Made by a program: the position numbers and the translations under genes. Positions 13,918-21,966 of a stretch of 22,258 nucleotides of DNA are shown here, one piece after another. How positions within the stretch are numbered: the first letter of the stretch is position 1; every line of letters begins with the position of its first letter. The DNA lies in the NCBI GenBank assembly GCA_045635885.1, contig JAZTWO010000052.1, positions 1 through 22,258 on the forward strand, read 5' to 3'. This DNA comes from RGIG4608 sp045635885 (GTDB lineage: Bacteria; Bacillota; Clostridia; Oscillospirales; CAG-272). The notes under the pieces were generated by a model, which was not told where the DNA came from, ran no database searches, and worked only from the letters and a program-made list of their open reading frames with translations.

Positions 13918-15042
13918 TTAATCGAACGAAATTTCTCGTTTATCAAGGGCGGCGAGGGCGAATTTGAGGGCGAGAGATGCCTTTTTGCGCTCCTTTTCGT
14001 CCGCTGAGTCGAGCAAGGGCAAAAGTTTGCGATACACCTCACCACGAACACTCATATCCGTTTTTAAATAGTCAAGATCAAAGTTTGAAACGCACTCGTT
14101 TTTCACCTGCAAAAGCGCCAAATTCGAGAGTGAGGAATCTGCCACAATCGTCTTTTCGTTTGGAGTGTAATCGGACGGAATTGCTCCTGTCAAAACCACA
14201 CGAAGTGCGGTATTTTTGCCATATCCCCTCTCCAAAACGGCGGAAGAAATTGCTCTTATAACATCATCATCATTTGAAAGTGAGGTGACGTCGATTTTTT
14301 CTATTTCATAGGTCATTTTTGAAAGTGGAATTCTTTCAATTTCAACTCTTTTACTATCCCTGTCAATGTCGACAATCAAAGCTCCACCCCTGCCCGTTTC
14401 GTCAAAGCTTCTGCCCTGCGCAAAGCCGCTATAGGCGATAACCGAGTTGCCGATTTTTGTTGGCTCTTGCGGTGCGTGAACGTGACCGAGTGCAGCATAA
14501 ACAAAACCACATCTTGCAATCTCGTTAGCATTGAGTGGTGCGTATTTTGAAAAGCTCAAGCCAAGGTCACCGTGGGCGCAGAGAATATTCATATTCTCGA
14601 TTGAAGTTGGAATGTCGGGCGTGATGGGGTTTTCTTCATATCTATCTGAAGTGAATGCATATCCGATAACACTCACTCCCAAATCGTCGAAATCAAATCT
14701 ACCAAGCTCACTTGAGGTGAAAACAAAGGCATTTTCGGGCAAAGATTTGTCGTTATAAGTTCCGTTTTTGTTAAAATAATCGTGGTTTCCGGGGGCGATT
14801 ACCACGGGGCAACCGACCTCTGTAATTGCATCAAAAACAACCTTTCGTGTGGATGCGGTGCAAAAAGGAGTGTCAAAAAGATCACCGGGAATTAAAACAA
14901 GATCAACTCCCTTCTCTTTTGCAATTCTCATTGCGTCAGAAAAACAAGAGCGAAGTTCAAGTCTTTTTTGGTCCGATGCACTTTTTTCAAAGCCGGAGAA
15001 CGCACTGTCGAGATGAAAGTCTGCAAAATGCATTATTTTCAT
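13918..15042 (-). CDS. SbcD/Mre11-type DNA exonuclease (YhaO-like)
   Basis: A 374-residue metallophosphoesterase-fold nuclease that would act with the ATPase encoded just upstream, in the manner of SbcCD/Mre11-Rad50, on DNA ends and hairpins. The metal-binding motifs are in order: D8 and H10 (FADFHLD), D54 (PGDLFD), N86-H87-D88 (GNHD), H157 (CAHGDLG) and H187/H189 (GHVH). The C-terminal 130 residues form the capping and partner-binding region. The gene starts three bases after the ATPase stop, with a GGGGGAG site inside that gene's end, so translation is coupled. The length and the partner fit the YhaO-YhaN pair of Firmicutes better than canonical SbcD-SbcC. The family is certain; the exact subfamily is inferred. 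Confidence 0.9.
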   Translation of the reverse strand: MKIMHFADFHLDSAFSGFEKSASDQKRLELRSCFSDAMRIAKEKGVDLVLIPGDLFDTPFCTASTRKVVFDAITEVGCPVVIAPGNHDYFNKNGTYNDKSLPENAFVFTSSELGRFDFDDLGVSVIGYAFTSDRYEENPITPDIPTSIENMNILCAHGDLGLSFSKYAPLNANEIARCGFVYAALGHVHAPQEPTKIGNSVIAYSGFAQGRSFDETGRGGALIVDIDRDSKRVEIERIPLSKMTYEIEKIDVTSLSNDDDVIRAISSAVLERGYGKNTALRVVLTGAIPSDYTPNEKTIVADSSLSNLALLQVKNECVSNFDLDYLKTDMSVRGEVYRKLLPLLDSADEKERKKASLALKFALAALDKREISFD

Positions 15043-15045
15043 ATA

Positions 15046-17373
15046 TTAAGCTCCCCCTTTCGCATTTTTTGAGCTAAGCTCGATAACGTTAGCTTCACCA
15101 AGCTCCTTGGCAAGCTCAACATCCCTACCCTGACAGGTGAAGAGAATGCATTGCGCCGATTTTGAGTGTTCAAAAAGCGCACTCAATGTATTTTTTGCCC
15201 TGCCGTCGTCAAGTTGGGAAAGGCATTCGTCCATATAAAGTGGCGGATTTTTATCTGCCAAAAGCGTTTGCACAAGAGAGAGGCGAAGTGAGAAATACGC
15301 AACGTCAAGACTGCCTCTGCTAAGCGCTTCGACAGGTCTTGTTTCACCGTTTGCATAAACGGAAAGCTTCATATTTTCATCAACGAAAAGCTCGCTGTAT
15401 TTGCCGGCGGTGGCAAGAGAAAGATTTTCTTGCGCACGTTCCTTGATTTTTGGTGTAATGTCGCTCTTCATTTCAAGAGAAGCTGCATTAACCGTTTCCA
15501 TGGCGAGTTTTATCGCATCAAGGCGAATGTTCAATGCTTCATAATTTGCCTTTTCTTTATAAATTTCGGGGAAAATTTCGCTTGAGCTTCTTCTACCCTC
15601 GCTTGAAGCAAGGTTTCTTTCAATTCCTGCCTTGTATTGACTGAGCTGATTCGTTCTTTGCAGGGCGGCATCTCGCTCAATTTTGAGGCGATCGAATGGT
15701 ATATCCTTGATTTTTTCTTCAATTTCAGGTGTAATTCTTGCACGAATGTCGCTTTCGCTAAATCTTTCAAGCTCGCTCATCAAGGACTTGGCAAGAACGC
15801 TATTTTCCCTTCTTCTTGCTTCAATTTCTTGCTTTTTGGCAAGATGATTTTTGATTTCGTTTGCTATATTTTGAAGCGATTGGGCTTCGTTATCAACATC
15901 CTCTGCACCAAATTCGGCAAGGAGCTTTGATGCCCTTTGCTTATCCGCTTCAAAATTATCCTCTGCCGCCAAAAGACGAAATTTTGCGTTTTCGTGCGCA
16001 TTTTTGCGCTGAACGATAATCCCTCTTGAACGGTTGAATTCTTCAAGACGGTGTGAAATTTCACGGGCATCTGACGGGGTAAGTCCTGCTTTTTCCAGAA
16101 ATGCCTTTTTATCGTCGTTTGCAGATTTATATTTTTTATGTACCGTAACTGCGCCAAAAAGCATTATAAGAGCCATAAACAAAATGGTCATAGCACCTGC
16201 AAAATTGCTCATTCCAATTGCAAGAATACCTGCAAAGCCCACAAGTCCTATGCCCAACGCCAAAAGAACAACAAGAATGCCAAGCGATTGCTTTGCCTTC
16301 TTCTCTTTTGTGCGATAGTAGGATTCTGCGCTCTTGGGTGAGCCAAACTCTTCAAGAAGCAAGGAAAGCTCGTCGCCATCATCAAACGTTACGTTGGAGA
16401 GGGCATTTTCTGTATTTTGAAGCTCGTTTTGAGCCATTTCAAGTGCATTTTTGCTTCTGATAAGCGATTCCGCCGCACCCGAAATTTCTGCCGCGCATTC
16501 ATATGTGGCAAGATTTACGTCGAATTTCAATTCGCCATCAAGCACGTTCATTTCATCAATTATCCGCTTTTCGTTATCCATAAGCTCACGGAGTTTATCG
16601 AACTTTTGTAAACGAAGAACATCATCATGCAAATCGCACATTTTTTGTGCCAAACCGTGTTCTTCCCTTGCCTTGAGGAGTGAAATTTCAACTCGTTCAA
16701 GCTCGTCGACGTTCTTGACGCACTCGTTTTCAAACAAAATTGCGCTCTTATGTTCTCCCCTAAGGCGTTCAAGTCTTATCTCGCTTTCAAAAACAAGTCC
16801 ACCACGTCCGTTTGCGTGCATTAAGCGACGACGCTCGGCATCAAGACTCTTTAAAGCCGCTTGAACGTTGGTATTTTCGTCGCCTGTCGAAAGGAGATTA
16901 TCGATTGCTCCCTTTATGGCTTCACCTCCAAGGACCACGGTTTCAAGCTGCTTGATATTGCACATATTGTCATATGCTTGCGCACTTATGCCCAGAAAAT
17001 GCTCACCCGGAATTTCGTCTGCAAACACTTCGTCGCCATTTTCAAGGTCGATAACTCGCACCTTGTCAACGTAAGCACCTCTTGCTCCCTCTCTGCCAGA
17101 GCGCTCAATTCTATATTTTTTTCCGTTTTCGTCTTCAATGGTTAAAGAGCCCACCGCAATTCCCGTCCCCCATGACAATGCTCGCTCGCGCTCGCCCACG
17201 GTGACACTCGGACTCTTTCTCGCTAATCCGTAAAGCGCAAATTTGATAAATCCAAGAAGGGTTGATTTGCCCGATTCGTTATCGCCCTTGACAATATTGA
17301 ATCCGTCTTCAAAATGAAAATTTTCATCCTTGAATTTGCCAAATTGTATTATGTTCGCTTCAATTATTTTCAT
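15046..17373 (-). CDS. SbcC/Rad50-like ATPase with central membrane segments (YhaN-like)
   Basis: A 775-residue ABC-type ATPase. The start MKIIEANI is chosen because AAAGGAG lies five bases before it; the longer frame lacks a site and reads repeat sequence. Walker A is GDNESGKS (30-37), the signature LSRGS (684-688), and Walker B LYMDE (712-716) with D-loop SQLD. Long coiled coils fill about 195-360 and 415-625. The middle, where Rad50/SbcC carries a CxxC zinc hook, instead has two membrane helices (about 363-386 and 391-412) separated by a short turn, and no CxxC is seen. This suggests a membrane-tethered SMC-like machine. It is the first gene of the two-gene operon with the SbcD-like nuclease. 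No promoter could be picked with confidence among the upstream repeat sequence. Confidence 0.88.
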   Translation of the reverse strand: MKIIEANIIQFGKFKDENFHFEDGFNIVKGDNESGKSTLLGFIKFALYGLARKSPSVTVGERERALSWGTGIAVGSLTIEDENGKKYRIERSGREGARGAYVDKVRVIDLENGDEVFADEIPGEHFLGISAQAYDNMCNIKQLETVVLGGEAIKGAIDNLLSTGDENTNVQAALKSLDAERRRLMHANGRGGLVFESEIRLERLRGEHKSAILFENECVKNVDELERVEISLLKAREEHGLAQKMCDLHDDVLRLQKFDKLRELMDNEKRIIDEMNVLDGELKFDVNLATYECAAEISGAAESLIRSKNALEMAQNELQNTENALSNVTFDDGDELSLLLEEFGSPKSAESYYRTKEKKAKQSLGILVVLLALGIGLVGFAGILAIGMSNFAGAMTILFMALIMLFGAVTVHKKYKSANDDKKAFLEKAGLTPSDAREISHRLEEFNRSRGIIVQRKNAHENAKFRLLAAEDNFEADKQRASKLLAEFGAEDVDNEAQSLQNIANEIKNHLAKKQEIEARRRENSVLAKSLMSELERFSESDIRARITPEIEEKIKDIPFDRLKIERDAALQRTNQLSQYKAGIERNLASSEGRRSSSEIFPEIYKEKANYEALNIRLDAIKLAMETVNAASLEMKSDITPKIKERAQENLSLATAGKYSELFVDENMKLSVYANGETRPVEALSRGSLDVAYFSLRLSLVQTLLADKNPPLYMDECLSQLDDGRAKNTLSALFEHSKSAQCILFTCQGRDVELAKELGEANVIELSSKNAKGGA

Positions 17374-17453
17374 GTTTTCTCCTTTGAAAAGATTTTTTAT
17401 TTTTGTGTTTGGGTTAATGTTGGTTAAGTGCCGATTTAAAGTTACAAAGTAAA

Positions 17454-17668
17454 GATTTCCGCTTTTGAAAAAGCTTGGCAAAACTTTTTTATCGCTTGAG
17501 TTGGTGGTTGTCTACGTAAATTTTCGACAATTTGCGAGCAAATTATCGGTTCACCCCACAAAATCCGCTTACGAAAATAAATTTTCGATGTGGATTTTAT
17601 GTGCCGAACTACGAAAACCCCTCTTTCAGAGTGATTTTCTAAAATTTACTTTGTTAGAGTGTAACCGT
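17454..17668 (+). repeat. Structured repeat element, copy B
   Basis: A 215-base copy over 90% identical by eye to copy C. The head hairpin is GCTTTT / AAAAGC. Hairpin 1 (17529-17544) is AATTTG / CAAATT with CGAG loop. Hairpin 2 (17572-17587) is CGAAAA / TTTTCG with TAAA loop, nested in an outer stem ACAAAATCC / GGATTTTATGT. Hairpin 3 is CTCT / AGAG at 17621-17631. It lies about 80 bases from the ATPase start, on the opposite strand. The short open frame through it is not a gene: the three clear base differences from copy C in its middle all change the amino acid, with no bias for silent sites. Confidence 0.82.
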
Positions 17669-17699
17669 TTAGGTACACTGTAAATTTTGATTTGTTGAG

Positions 17700-18180
17700 G
17701 AGTTAGTTGGGGTTGGTAACGGGACGTCGGGGTCTCGCCTGTCCGTTTAAACGTCAACCTACCAATACCACCTCCGCACGTCATCCTCGAGGGAGCAAAG
17801 CGACCGAAGGATCTTGTGCGGATAGTGAACTATAGACTATTTGTTCCAAACTAACTCCCGTAGGGCACACCACCTCTCCGTCCCGCACTCAACCCAAACT
17901 AACCCTTAGCCTTCCCCAGCGGGGAAGGTGGCAGGCGAACGCCTGTCGGATGAGGAGAACACGGTTTAAGCAAACTATCGGCTTTCTCCACCAACATCGT
18001 AGGGACAGGCGTCCTCGACGACCCGATTAAGCGTTAACCAACCAATACCGCCCCCGCACGTCATCCTCGAGGGAGCAAAGTGACCGAAGGATCTTGTGCG
18101 GATAGTGAACTATAGACTATTTGTTCCAAACTAACTCCCGTAGGGCACGCCGTCTCTCCCTCCCGAACTCAACCCAACCA
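17700..18180. repeat. Cluster of dispersed palindromic repeats
   Basis: No gene is seen. Two copies (about 17757-17895 and 18037-18175) share a hairpin CCGCAC ... GTGCGG with inner arms CATCCT / AGGATC, then a conserved tail with GAACTATAGACTATTTG and CCCGTAGGGCA. A third copy is at 22.1 kb. Between them, 17908-17961 carries a double hairpin (CCTTCCCC / GGGGAAGG and GGCAGGCG / CGCCTGTC), a type of intergenic repeat I know from gut clostridial genomes. GGGACGTC-type motifs occur at 17720 and, inverted, at 18000-18024. Confidence 0.75.
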
Positions 18181-18194
18181 CCTCGCCCACACAA

Positions 18195-18222
18195 AAAACC
18201 ACCGTTTTGCAACGGTGGTTTT
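18195..18222 (-). terminator. Terminator of the acyltransferase gene
   Basis: The stem AAAACCACCGTT / AACGGTGGTTTT with loop TTGC. On the minus strand it is followed by TTTTTTG and lies just after the stop codon. Confidence 0.88.
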
Positions 18223-18231
18223 AATCTACAA

Positions 18232-19536
18232 TTATTCTTCTGTTGTGCTTTGAGCTTGCTTTTTCGCCTTTCTCTGCTCCTCAAGGATTTTATAAATCTC
18301 CTCGGCAGCGAGCTTTGTCTTGCAAACCACCTCTTTATGTTCCTTGGGGAATGCATAATAAGACGCACGGGGTGTGCAAATGCCAATAACGTCATCAATT
18401 TGATACCAGAATGGAATTCCTTCGCAGGTATAGAGCGACTTGGAACTTTGGAAGTGGTCGAGCTCACCATTGCATCCTGTGAGGTGGAAGCCCTCGATAT
18501 TGTGGGAAATTCGTCCCTCTCCAACCTTATAGAGCGCCTTTGTGTCAACAATCATCATAATGTCGCAGGGGAGGTCAAAACCGTAAGTACCGTCAAGAAT
18601 TTCCTGACGCACGCACTCACGCTCCCACTTGTGCCAATTTGGAACGTGGTCGAAATAAGTTTCGCCCTCAAGTGCCTTCAAAAAGCCATTTTCGGTGAGT
18701 TCCCACTTCTTTCCGCATTCGTGGCAGGTGAGGTGAATGCCCTTACCTTCCATTTTGCCCTCAGTTTTGCAGTGAGGACATTTGTAAAGAATGTGGTGAA
18801 GACCGTCGGCACGAAAATCCTCATCAATAATGATGTTGTTTTCCTGTTGCCAACGGAAATCGTCAAACGAGAATTCTCTATCAATAACCGCCTGAATTTC
18901 GTCAATGCTCATTTCCTTAATCTGTTCGGGCGAAAGAACGTAGCGAAGCTCCGCATGAATGGGAACGTCACGGTCTACAACGTAACCGTAAGCGGGATTA
19001 TGAAGGAAAACGCCGTTTGTGATTATCACGCAAAGGGGTACGCCAAGCATTTTAACGAATTTTGCAAGAGAATTGGGGAGTGTAACGCAAGTTCCGTCAA
19101 GAGAATAAACTGCTTCCGGATACATAAGCACAGAGCTTTTATTTTCCTGCATGCAGTATTTAATATCACGAATCAGCTGAAGGTCTGCGTTATACTTTTT
19201 AGTTGCAAAGCAACCAATCTGTTTCATAAGCCATTCAAGGCCCATAAAGGTTTCATAAGCGGCAACTGTGTTAAACTTTCTCGGATAAAGCATTGAATAT
19301 GCAATTTCGAAGTCAGTAAAGCCCGAGTGATTCATCAAAATAAGAGCGGGCTCTTTTTTGCCAAGTTTTTCCATGCCTATCTTTTTATATGTGAAATGAG
19401 ATTTAATCAATGCTGGTTGGGAGATAAGCTTTGTGAGTGTTTGCCAAAAGATATTTGTCTTTTTGGGCTTGTAATGTTCTGATGGCTTTATAGCCATAAC
19501 GTGAGAATAATTACGTTCAAGGGTTTTGATTTTCAT
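18232..19536 (-). CDS. PlsC-like acyltransferase with internal zinc ribbon
   Basis: A 434-residue protein. The N-terminal half (about 60-200) is a 1-acylglycerol-3-phosphate acyltransferase fold. NHSGFTD gives the catalytic HX4D pair H70 and D75, and YPEA at 139-142 stands for the substrate-binding motif usually written as EGTRS. Residues 253-274 then form a zinc ribbon (CPHC ... CHECG: C253, C256, C271, C274). The remaining 160 residues (rich in Trp, Tyr and Phe, ending in a Lys/Glu/Gln-rich helix) match no domain I can name. Typical PlsC proteins have about 200-260 residues, so the C-terminal half is an extension. The start is the only suitable Met, though its ribosome site (TTGGAAAT) is weak. 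It is transcribed alone, divergently from dapF. A role in phospholipid synthesis is likely; the substrate is not certain. Confidence 0.83.
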   Translation of the reverse strand: MKIKTLERNYSHVMAIKPSEHYKPKKTNIFWQTLTKLISQPALIKSHFTYKKIGMEKLGKKEPALILMNHSGFTDFEIAYSMLYPRKFNTVAAYETFMGLEWLMKQIGCFATKKYNADLQLIRDIKYCMQENKSSVLMYPEAVYSLDGTCVTLPNSLAKFVKMLGVPLCVIITNGVFLHNPAYGYVVDRDVPIHAELRYVLSPEQIKEMSIDEIQAVIDREFSFDDFRWQQENNIIIDEDFRADGLHHILYKCPHCKTEGKMEGKGIHLTCHECGKKWELTENGFLKALEGETYFDHVPNWHKWERECVRQEILDGTYGFDLPCDIMMIVDTKALYKVGEGRISHNIEGFHLTGCNGELDHFQSSKSLYTCEGIPFWYQIDDVIGICTPRASYYAFPKEHKEVVCKTKLAAEEIYKILEEQRKAKKQAQSTTEE

Positions 19537-19573
19537 AACATTTCCAACCTTAAGTTTTGCTTTAGATATGGTA

Positions 19574-19602
19574 AGTATATCACTTTTTATTCACTTTTGC
19601 AA
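19574..19602 (-). promoter_or_regulatory. Promoter of the acyltransferase gene
   Basis: On the minus strand, TTGCAA (complement of 19597-19602) and TATACT (complement of 19574-19579) are 17 bases apart, 37 bases before the start codon. Confidence 0.7.
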
Positions 19603-19617
19603 TACTTTTTTCATATC

Positions 19618-19646
19618 TTGATAGTAAAAATGTATTTTTATACTGA
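19618..19646 (+). promoter_or_regulatory. Probable promoter of dapF-dapL
   Basis: TTGATA (19618-19623) with TACTGA (19641-19646) at 17 bases. An alternative -10, TATACT, overlaps it at a 15-base spacing. It starts 15 bases from the divergent acyltransferase promoter. Confidence 0.5.
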
Positions 19647-19660
19647 AAAAGGGGGATTTT

Positions 19661-20464
19661 ATGCGATTAAATTTCATAAAAATGCAGGGAGCAGGGAACG
19701 ATTACATATATTTTGACTGTCTTGAAAAGGAACTTGAAAACCCCGAAAAAGTGGCAAGAATGATATCAAAACGTCATTTTTCGGTGGGTTCGGACGGAAT
19801 TGTGCTAATTTGTCGCTCGCAAATTGCCGACGCAAAAATGCGAATATTCAATTCTGACGGAAGCGAAGCAAAAATGTGCGGAAATGCGGCACGTTGCGTG
19901 GGAAAATTACTGTTTGAGAGCAATTTTGCAAGAAAAAGCCACCTTACACTTGAAACGGAAAGCGGCATTCGTGAGCTGTATTTGACCGTGTGCAACGGAA
20001 AAGTTGAAAAAATCACCGTGGATATGGGCAGGGCGACTCTTGGGGATATGTTCAGCTATGAGGTGGCAGGGCAAAAATACGAAATGAGGGCGGTAAACGT
20101 GGGCAACGACCACCAAGTCACCTTTGTTCCCGACACAGATTTTGTCGATTTTGAGCGAATTGGTCGCCTTTGCGAAAAAAATCCACGTTTTGAGGGTGGA
20201 GTCAACACCGAATTTTGCGAAATTTTGGATAAAAATCACCTTCGTGCCCGAGTTTTTGAACGTGGGAGTGGCGAAACACTCTCCTGTGGCACGGGAGCTT
20301 GCGCCTGTGCTGTGGCAGGAATTGCAGTTGGTGCGTGTGAGCTTAATCGAGCGATAAAGGTCGAGATGAAGGGGGGCGAATTGCTTGTTTTTTGCGACGA
20401 AAACCACAATTTGCGCCTTATGGGTGAAGCCCAAATTACCTTTCGTGGCGAAGTAGATATTTGA
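19661..20464 (+). CDS. dapF: Diaminopimelate epimerase
   Basis: A 267-residue cytoplasmic enzyme that interconverts LL- and meso-diaminopimelate, the last step before peptidoglycan cross-linking and lysine synthesis. Two pseudo-symmetric domains each supply a catalytic cysteine: C73 in MCGNAARC and C209 in LSCGTGACA. QGAGNDY (9-15), FNSDGSEA (63-70) and ERGSGET (200-206) complete the active site. The usual GNPH motif reads GNDH here (148-151), a change of a normally conserved proline. GGGGG lies five bases before ATG 19661. The stop codon lies two bases from the ATG of the next gene, so the pair forms an operon covering epimerase and aminotransferase of the same pathway. Confidence 0.95.
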   Translation: MRLNFIKMQGAGNDYIYFDCLEKELENPEKVARMISKRHFSVGSDGIVLICRSQIADAKMRIFNSDGSEAKMCGNAARCVGKLLFESNFARKSHLTLETESGIRELYLTVCNGKVEKITVDMGRATLGDMFSYEVAGQKYEMRAVNVGNDHQVTFVPDTDFVDFERIGRLCEKNPRFEGGVNTEFCEILDKNHLRARVFERGSGETLSCGTGACACAVAGIAVGACELNRAIKVEMKGGELLVFCDENHNLRLMGEAQITFRGEVDI

Positions 20465-20466
20465 AA

Positions 20467-21639
20467 ATGAAGATTGAACTGAACAAAAATTTTGAAAAAT
20501 TGAGTGAAAACTACCTCTTTTCCGAAATCGCTTTAAGGGTTGAGCGAAAAAAGAGGGAGAAAAATGCACGCCAAATCATTTCCTTGGGGATTGGCGACGT
20601 AACAAATCCGCTTGCGCCCTGCGTGGCAGAAAAAATGGCTCACGTTTCAAAATCAATGGGCACAAAAAACGGTTTTTATGGTTACGGTAATGTTGGGGGC
20701 ACGTTTGCGCTTCGTCGAGCGATCATTGAATACTATACTCAACGAGGGGTTGAGCTTTTTGAAAATGAAATTTTTATAAGTGACGGAGCAAAAAGTGACC
20801 TTGCCAATCTCCTTGACCTTTTTGGTGACGTCGAGGTGGCAATTTGCGACCCGGTTTATCCTGTTTATCTTGATTCTGCCATTCTTTCGGGCAAGCGAGT
20901 GCGCCTGCTAAAAGCGACCAAGGGGAACGATTTTTTGCCAACTCCCAACGCTCTGCCGCTTTCTCCGTTTGTAATTTACCTCTGCTCGCCCAACAATCCC
21001 ACAGGAGCAGTGTTTTCAAAAGAAAATCTTAAAAATTGGGTGAATTTTGCGCTAAAGAGTGGTTCTTTAATTGTATTTGATGCCGCATATGAGGCGTATA
21101 TTAGCGACGAAAACTTGCCCCACTCAATTTTTGAAATTGATGGTGCAAGGGAGTGTGCAATCGAGGTTTGTTCCTTCTCCAAAATGGCAGGATTTACAGG
21201 TGTCAGATGTGGTTGGACCATTGTGCCAAGCGACTCCGCCTTGAATAAAATGTGGGCACGCAGGCAGGCGACAAAATTCAACGGAGCTTCCTATATTTCG
21301 CAAATGGGTGCGCTTGCCGCACTTTCTCCCAACGGATTAAGGGAAAACAAGAAAAATATTGCCTATTATATGGAAAACGCCAAGATTTTAGCCGATTTTT
21401 TAACCCAAAAGGGAATTTTCTTCTGTGGTGGCAAGTACGCACCTTACGTTTGGCTCGAATGTCCAAACAAAATGGATTCATGGACGTTTTTTGACTACCT
21501 TTTGGAACACGCACAAATTGTCGGAACCCCCGGCGTGGGCTTTGGCGAGCAGGGCGAGCATTACTTCCGCCTCTCCTGCTTCGCCCCCAAATCCAATATC
21601 ATCGAGGCAACCGAAAGACTTAAAAAGGTTTTGCAATAA
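20467..21639 (+). CDS. dapL: LL-diaminopimelate aminotransferase
   Basis: A 390-residue PLP-dependent class I/II aminotransferase. It converts tetrahydrodipicolinate directly to LL-diaminopimelate with glutamate as amino donor, bypassing the succinyl or acetyl branches. Recognisable features are LGIGDVTNPL near the N-terminus, GYGNVGG, SDGAKSD, CSPNNPTGAV, FDAAYEAYI and the lysine that binds PLP in SFSKMAGFTGVRCGW (K239). The next arginines and FRLSCFAP near the end fit the carboxylate-binding site. ATG 20467 lies two bases after the dapF stop. There is no clear ribosome site of its own, so translation probably depends on coupling. A TTG at 20461 is the alternative start. Adjacency to dapF, whose substrate it makes, supports the call. 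No terminator follows at once; one is seen at 22221. Confidence 0.93.
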   Translation: MKIELNKNFEKLSENYLFSEIALRVERKKREKNARQIISLGIGDVTNPLAPCVAEKMAHVSKSMGTKNGFYGYGNVGGTFALRRAIIEYYTQRGVELFENEIFISDGAKSDLANLLDLFGDVEVAICDPVYPVYLDSAILSGKRVRLLKATKGNDFLPTPNALPLSPFVIYLCSPNNPTGAVFSKENLKNWVNFALKSGSLIVFDAAYEAYISDENLPHSIFEIDGARECAIEVCSFSKMAGFTGVRCGWTIVPSDSALNKMWARRQATKFNGASYISQMGALAALSPNGLRENKKNIAYYMENAKILADFLTQKGIFFCGGKYAPYVWLECPNKMDSWTFFDYLLEHAQIVGTPGVGFGEQGEHYFRLSCFAPKSNIIEATERLKKVLQ

Positions 21640-21657
21640 TTCTCAGGACATTTTTGA

Positions 21658-21966
21658 AGTTAGAAAGTACCAATTTCCGCTTTGTTAGGGGAGTTAGAAA
21701 GTACCGATTTCCGCTTTTGAAAAAGCTTGGCAAAACTTTTTATCGCTTTGGTTGGGCGGTTGCCTGCGTAAATTTTCGACAATTTGCGAGCAAATTATCG
21801 GTTCACCCCACAAAATCCACTTACGAAAATGAATTTTCGACGTGGATTTTATGTGCCGAACTACGAAACCCCTCTTTCAGAGTGATTTTCTAAAATTTAC
21901 TTTGTTTGAGTGTAGCCGTAAATCTATTTAGCGAGATAAAATCACCATATTGTGTGTATAATGTCA
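21658..21966 (+). repeat. Structured repeat element, copy C, with duplicated head
   Basis: A partial head (21658-21682, GTTAGAAAGTACC then TTTCCGCTTT) is followed by a full copy from 21692. The part matching copy B is 21705-21918. Hairpin 1 (21781-21796) has the CGAG loop. Hairpin 2 (21824-21839) is CGAAAA / TTTTCG with TGAA loop. After GTGTAGCCG the copy continues into a block ending CCATATTGTGTGTATAATGTC minus its last bases (to 21966), also found in copy A but not in B. It lies on the same strand as dapL, just after it, so it may be transcribed in the dapL tail. Confidence 0.8.

Noticed and set aside
17465..17683. Open frame in repeat copy B sharing a peptide (NFRQFASKLSVHPTKS) with one in copy C (21654-21893)
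   Set aside because: The shared peptide comes from near-identical DNA. Three clear base differences in the shared frame all change the amino acid, an indel breaks the frame near the end, and copy A does not keep the frame. Selection is on hairpins, not codons.
17757..18175. Possible CRISPR array
   Set aside because: The repeats are over 100 bases long, only two lie side by side with a spacer of about 140 bases that is itself repeat sequence, and no cas gene is near.
18121..19296. Plus-strand open frame of 391 codons
   Set aside because: It is the antisense shadow of the acyltransferase gene, whose HX4D, YPEA and cysteine motifs are unmistakable. The plus frame has no motif or ribosome site and begins inside a repeat.
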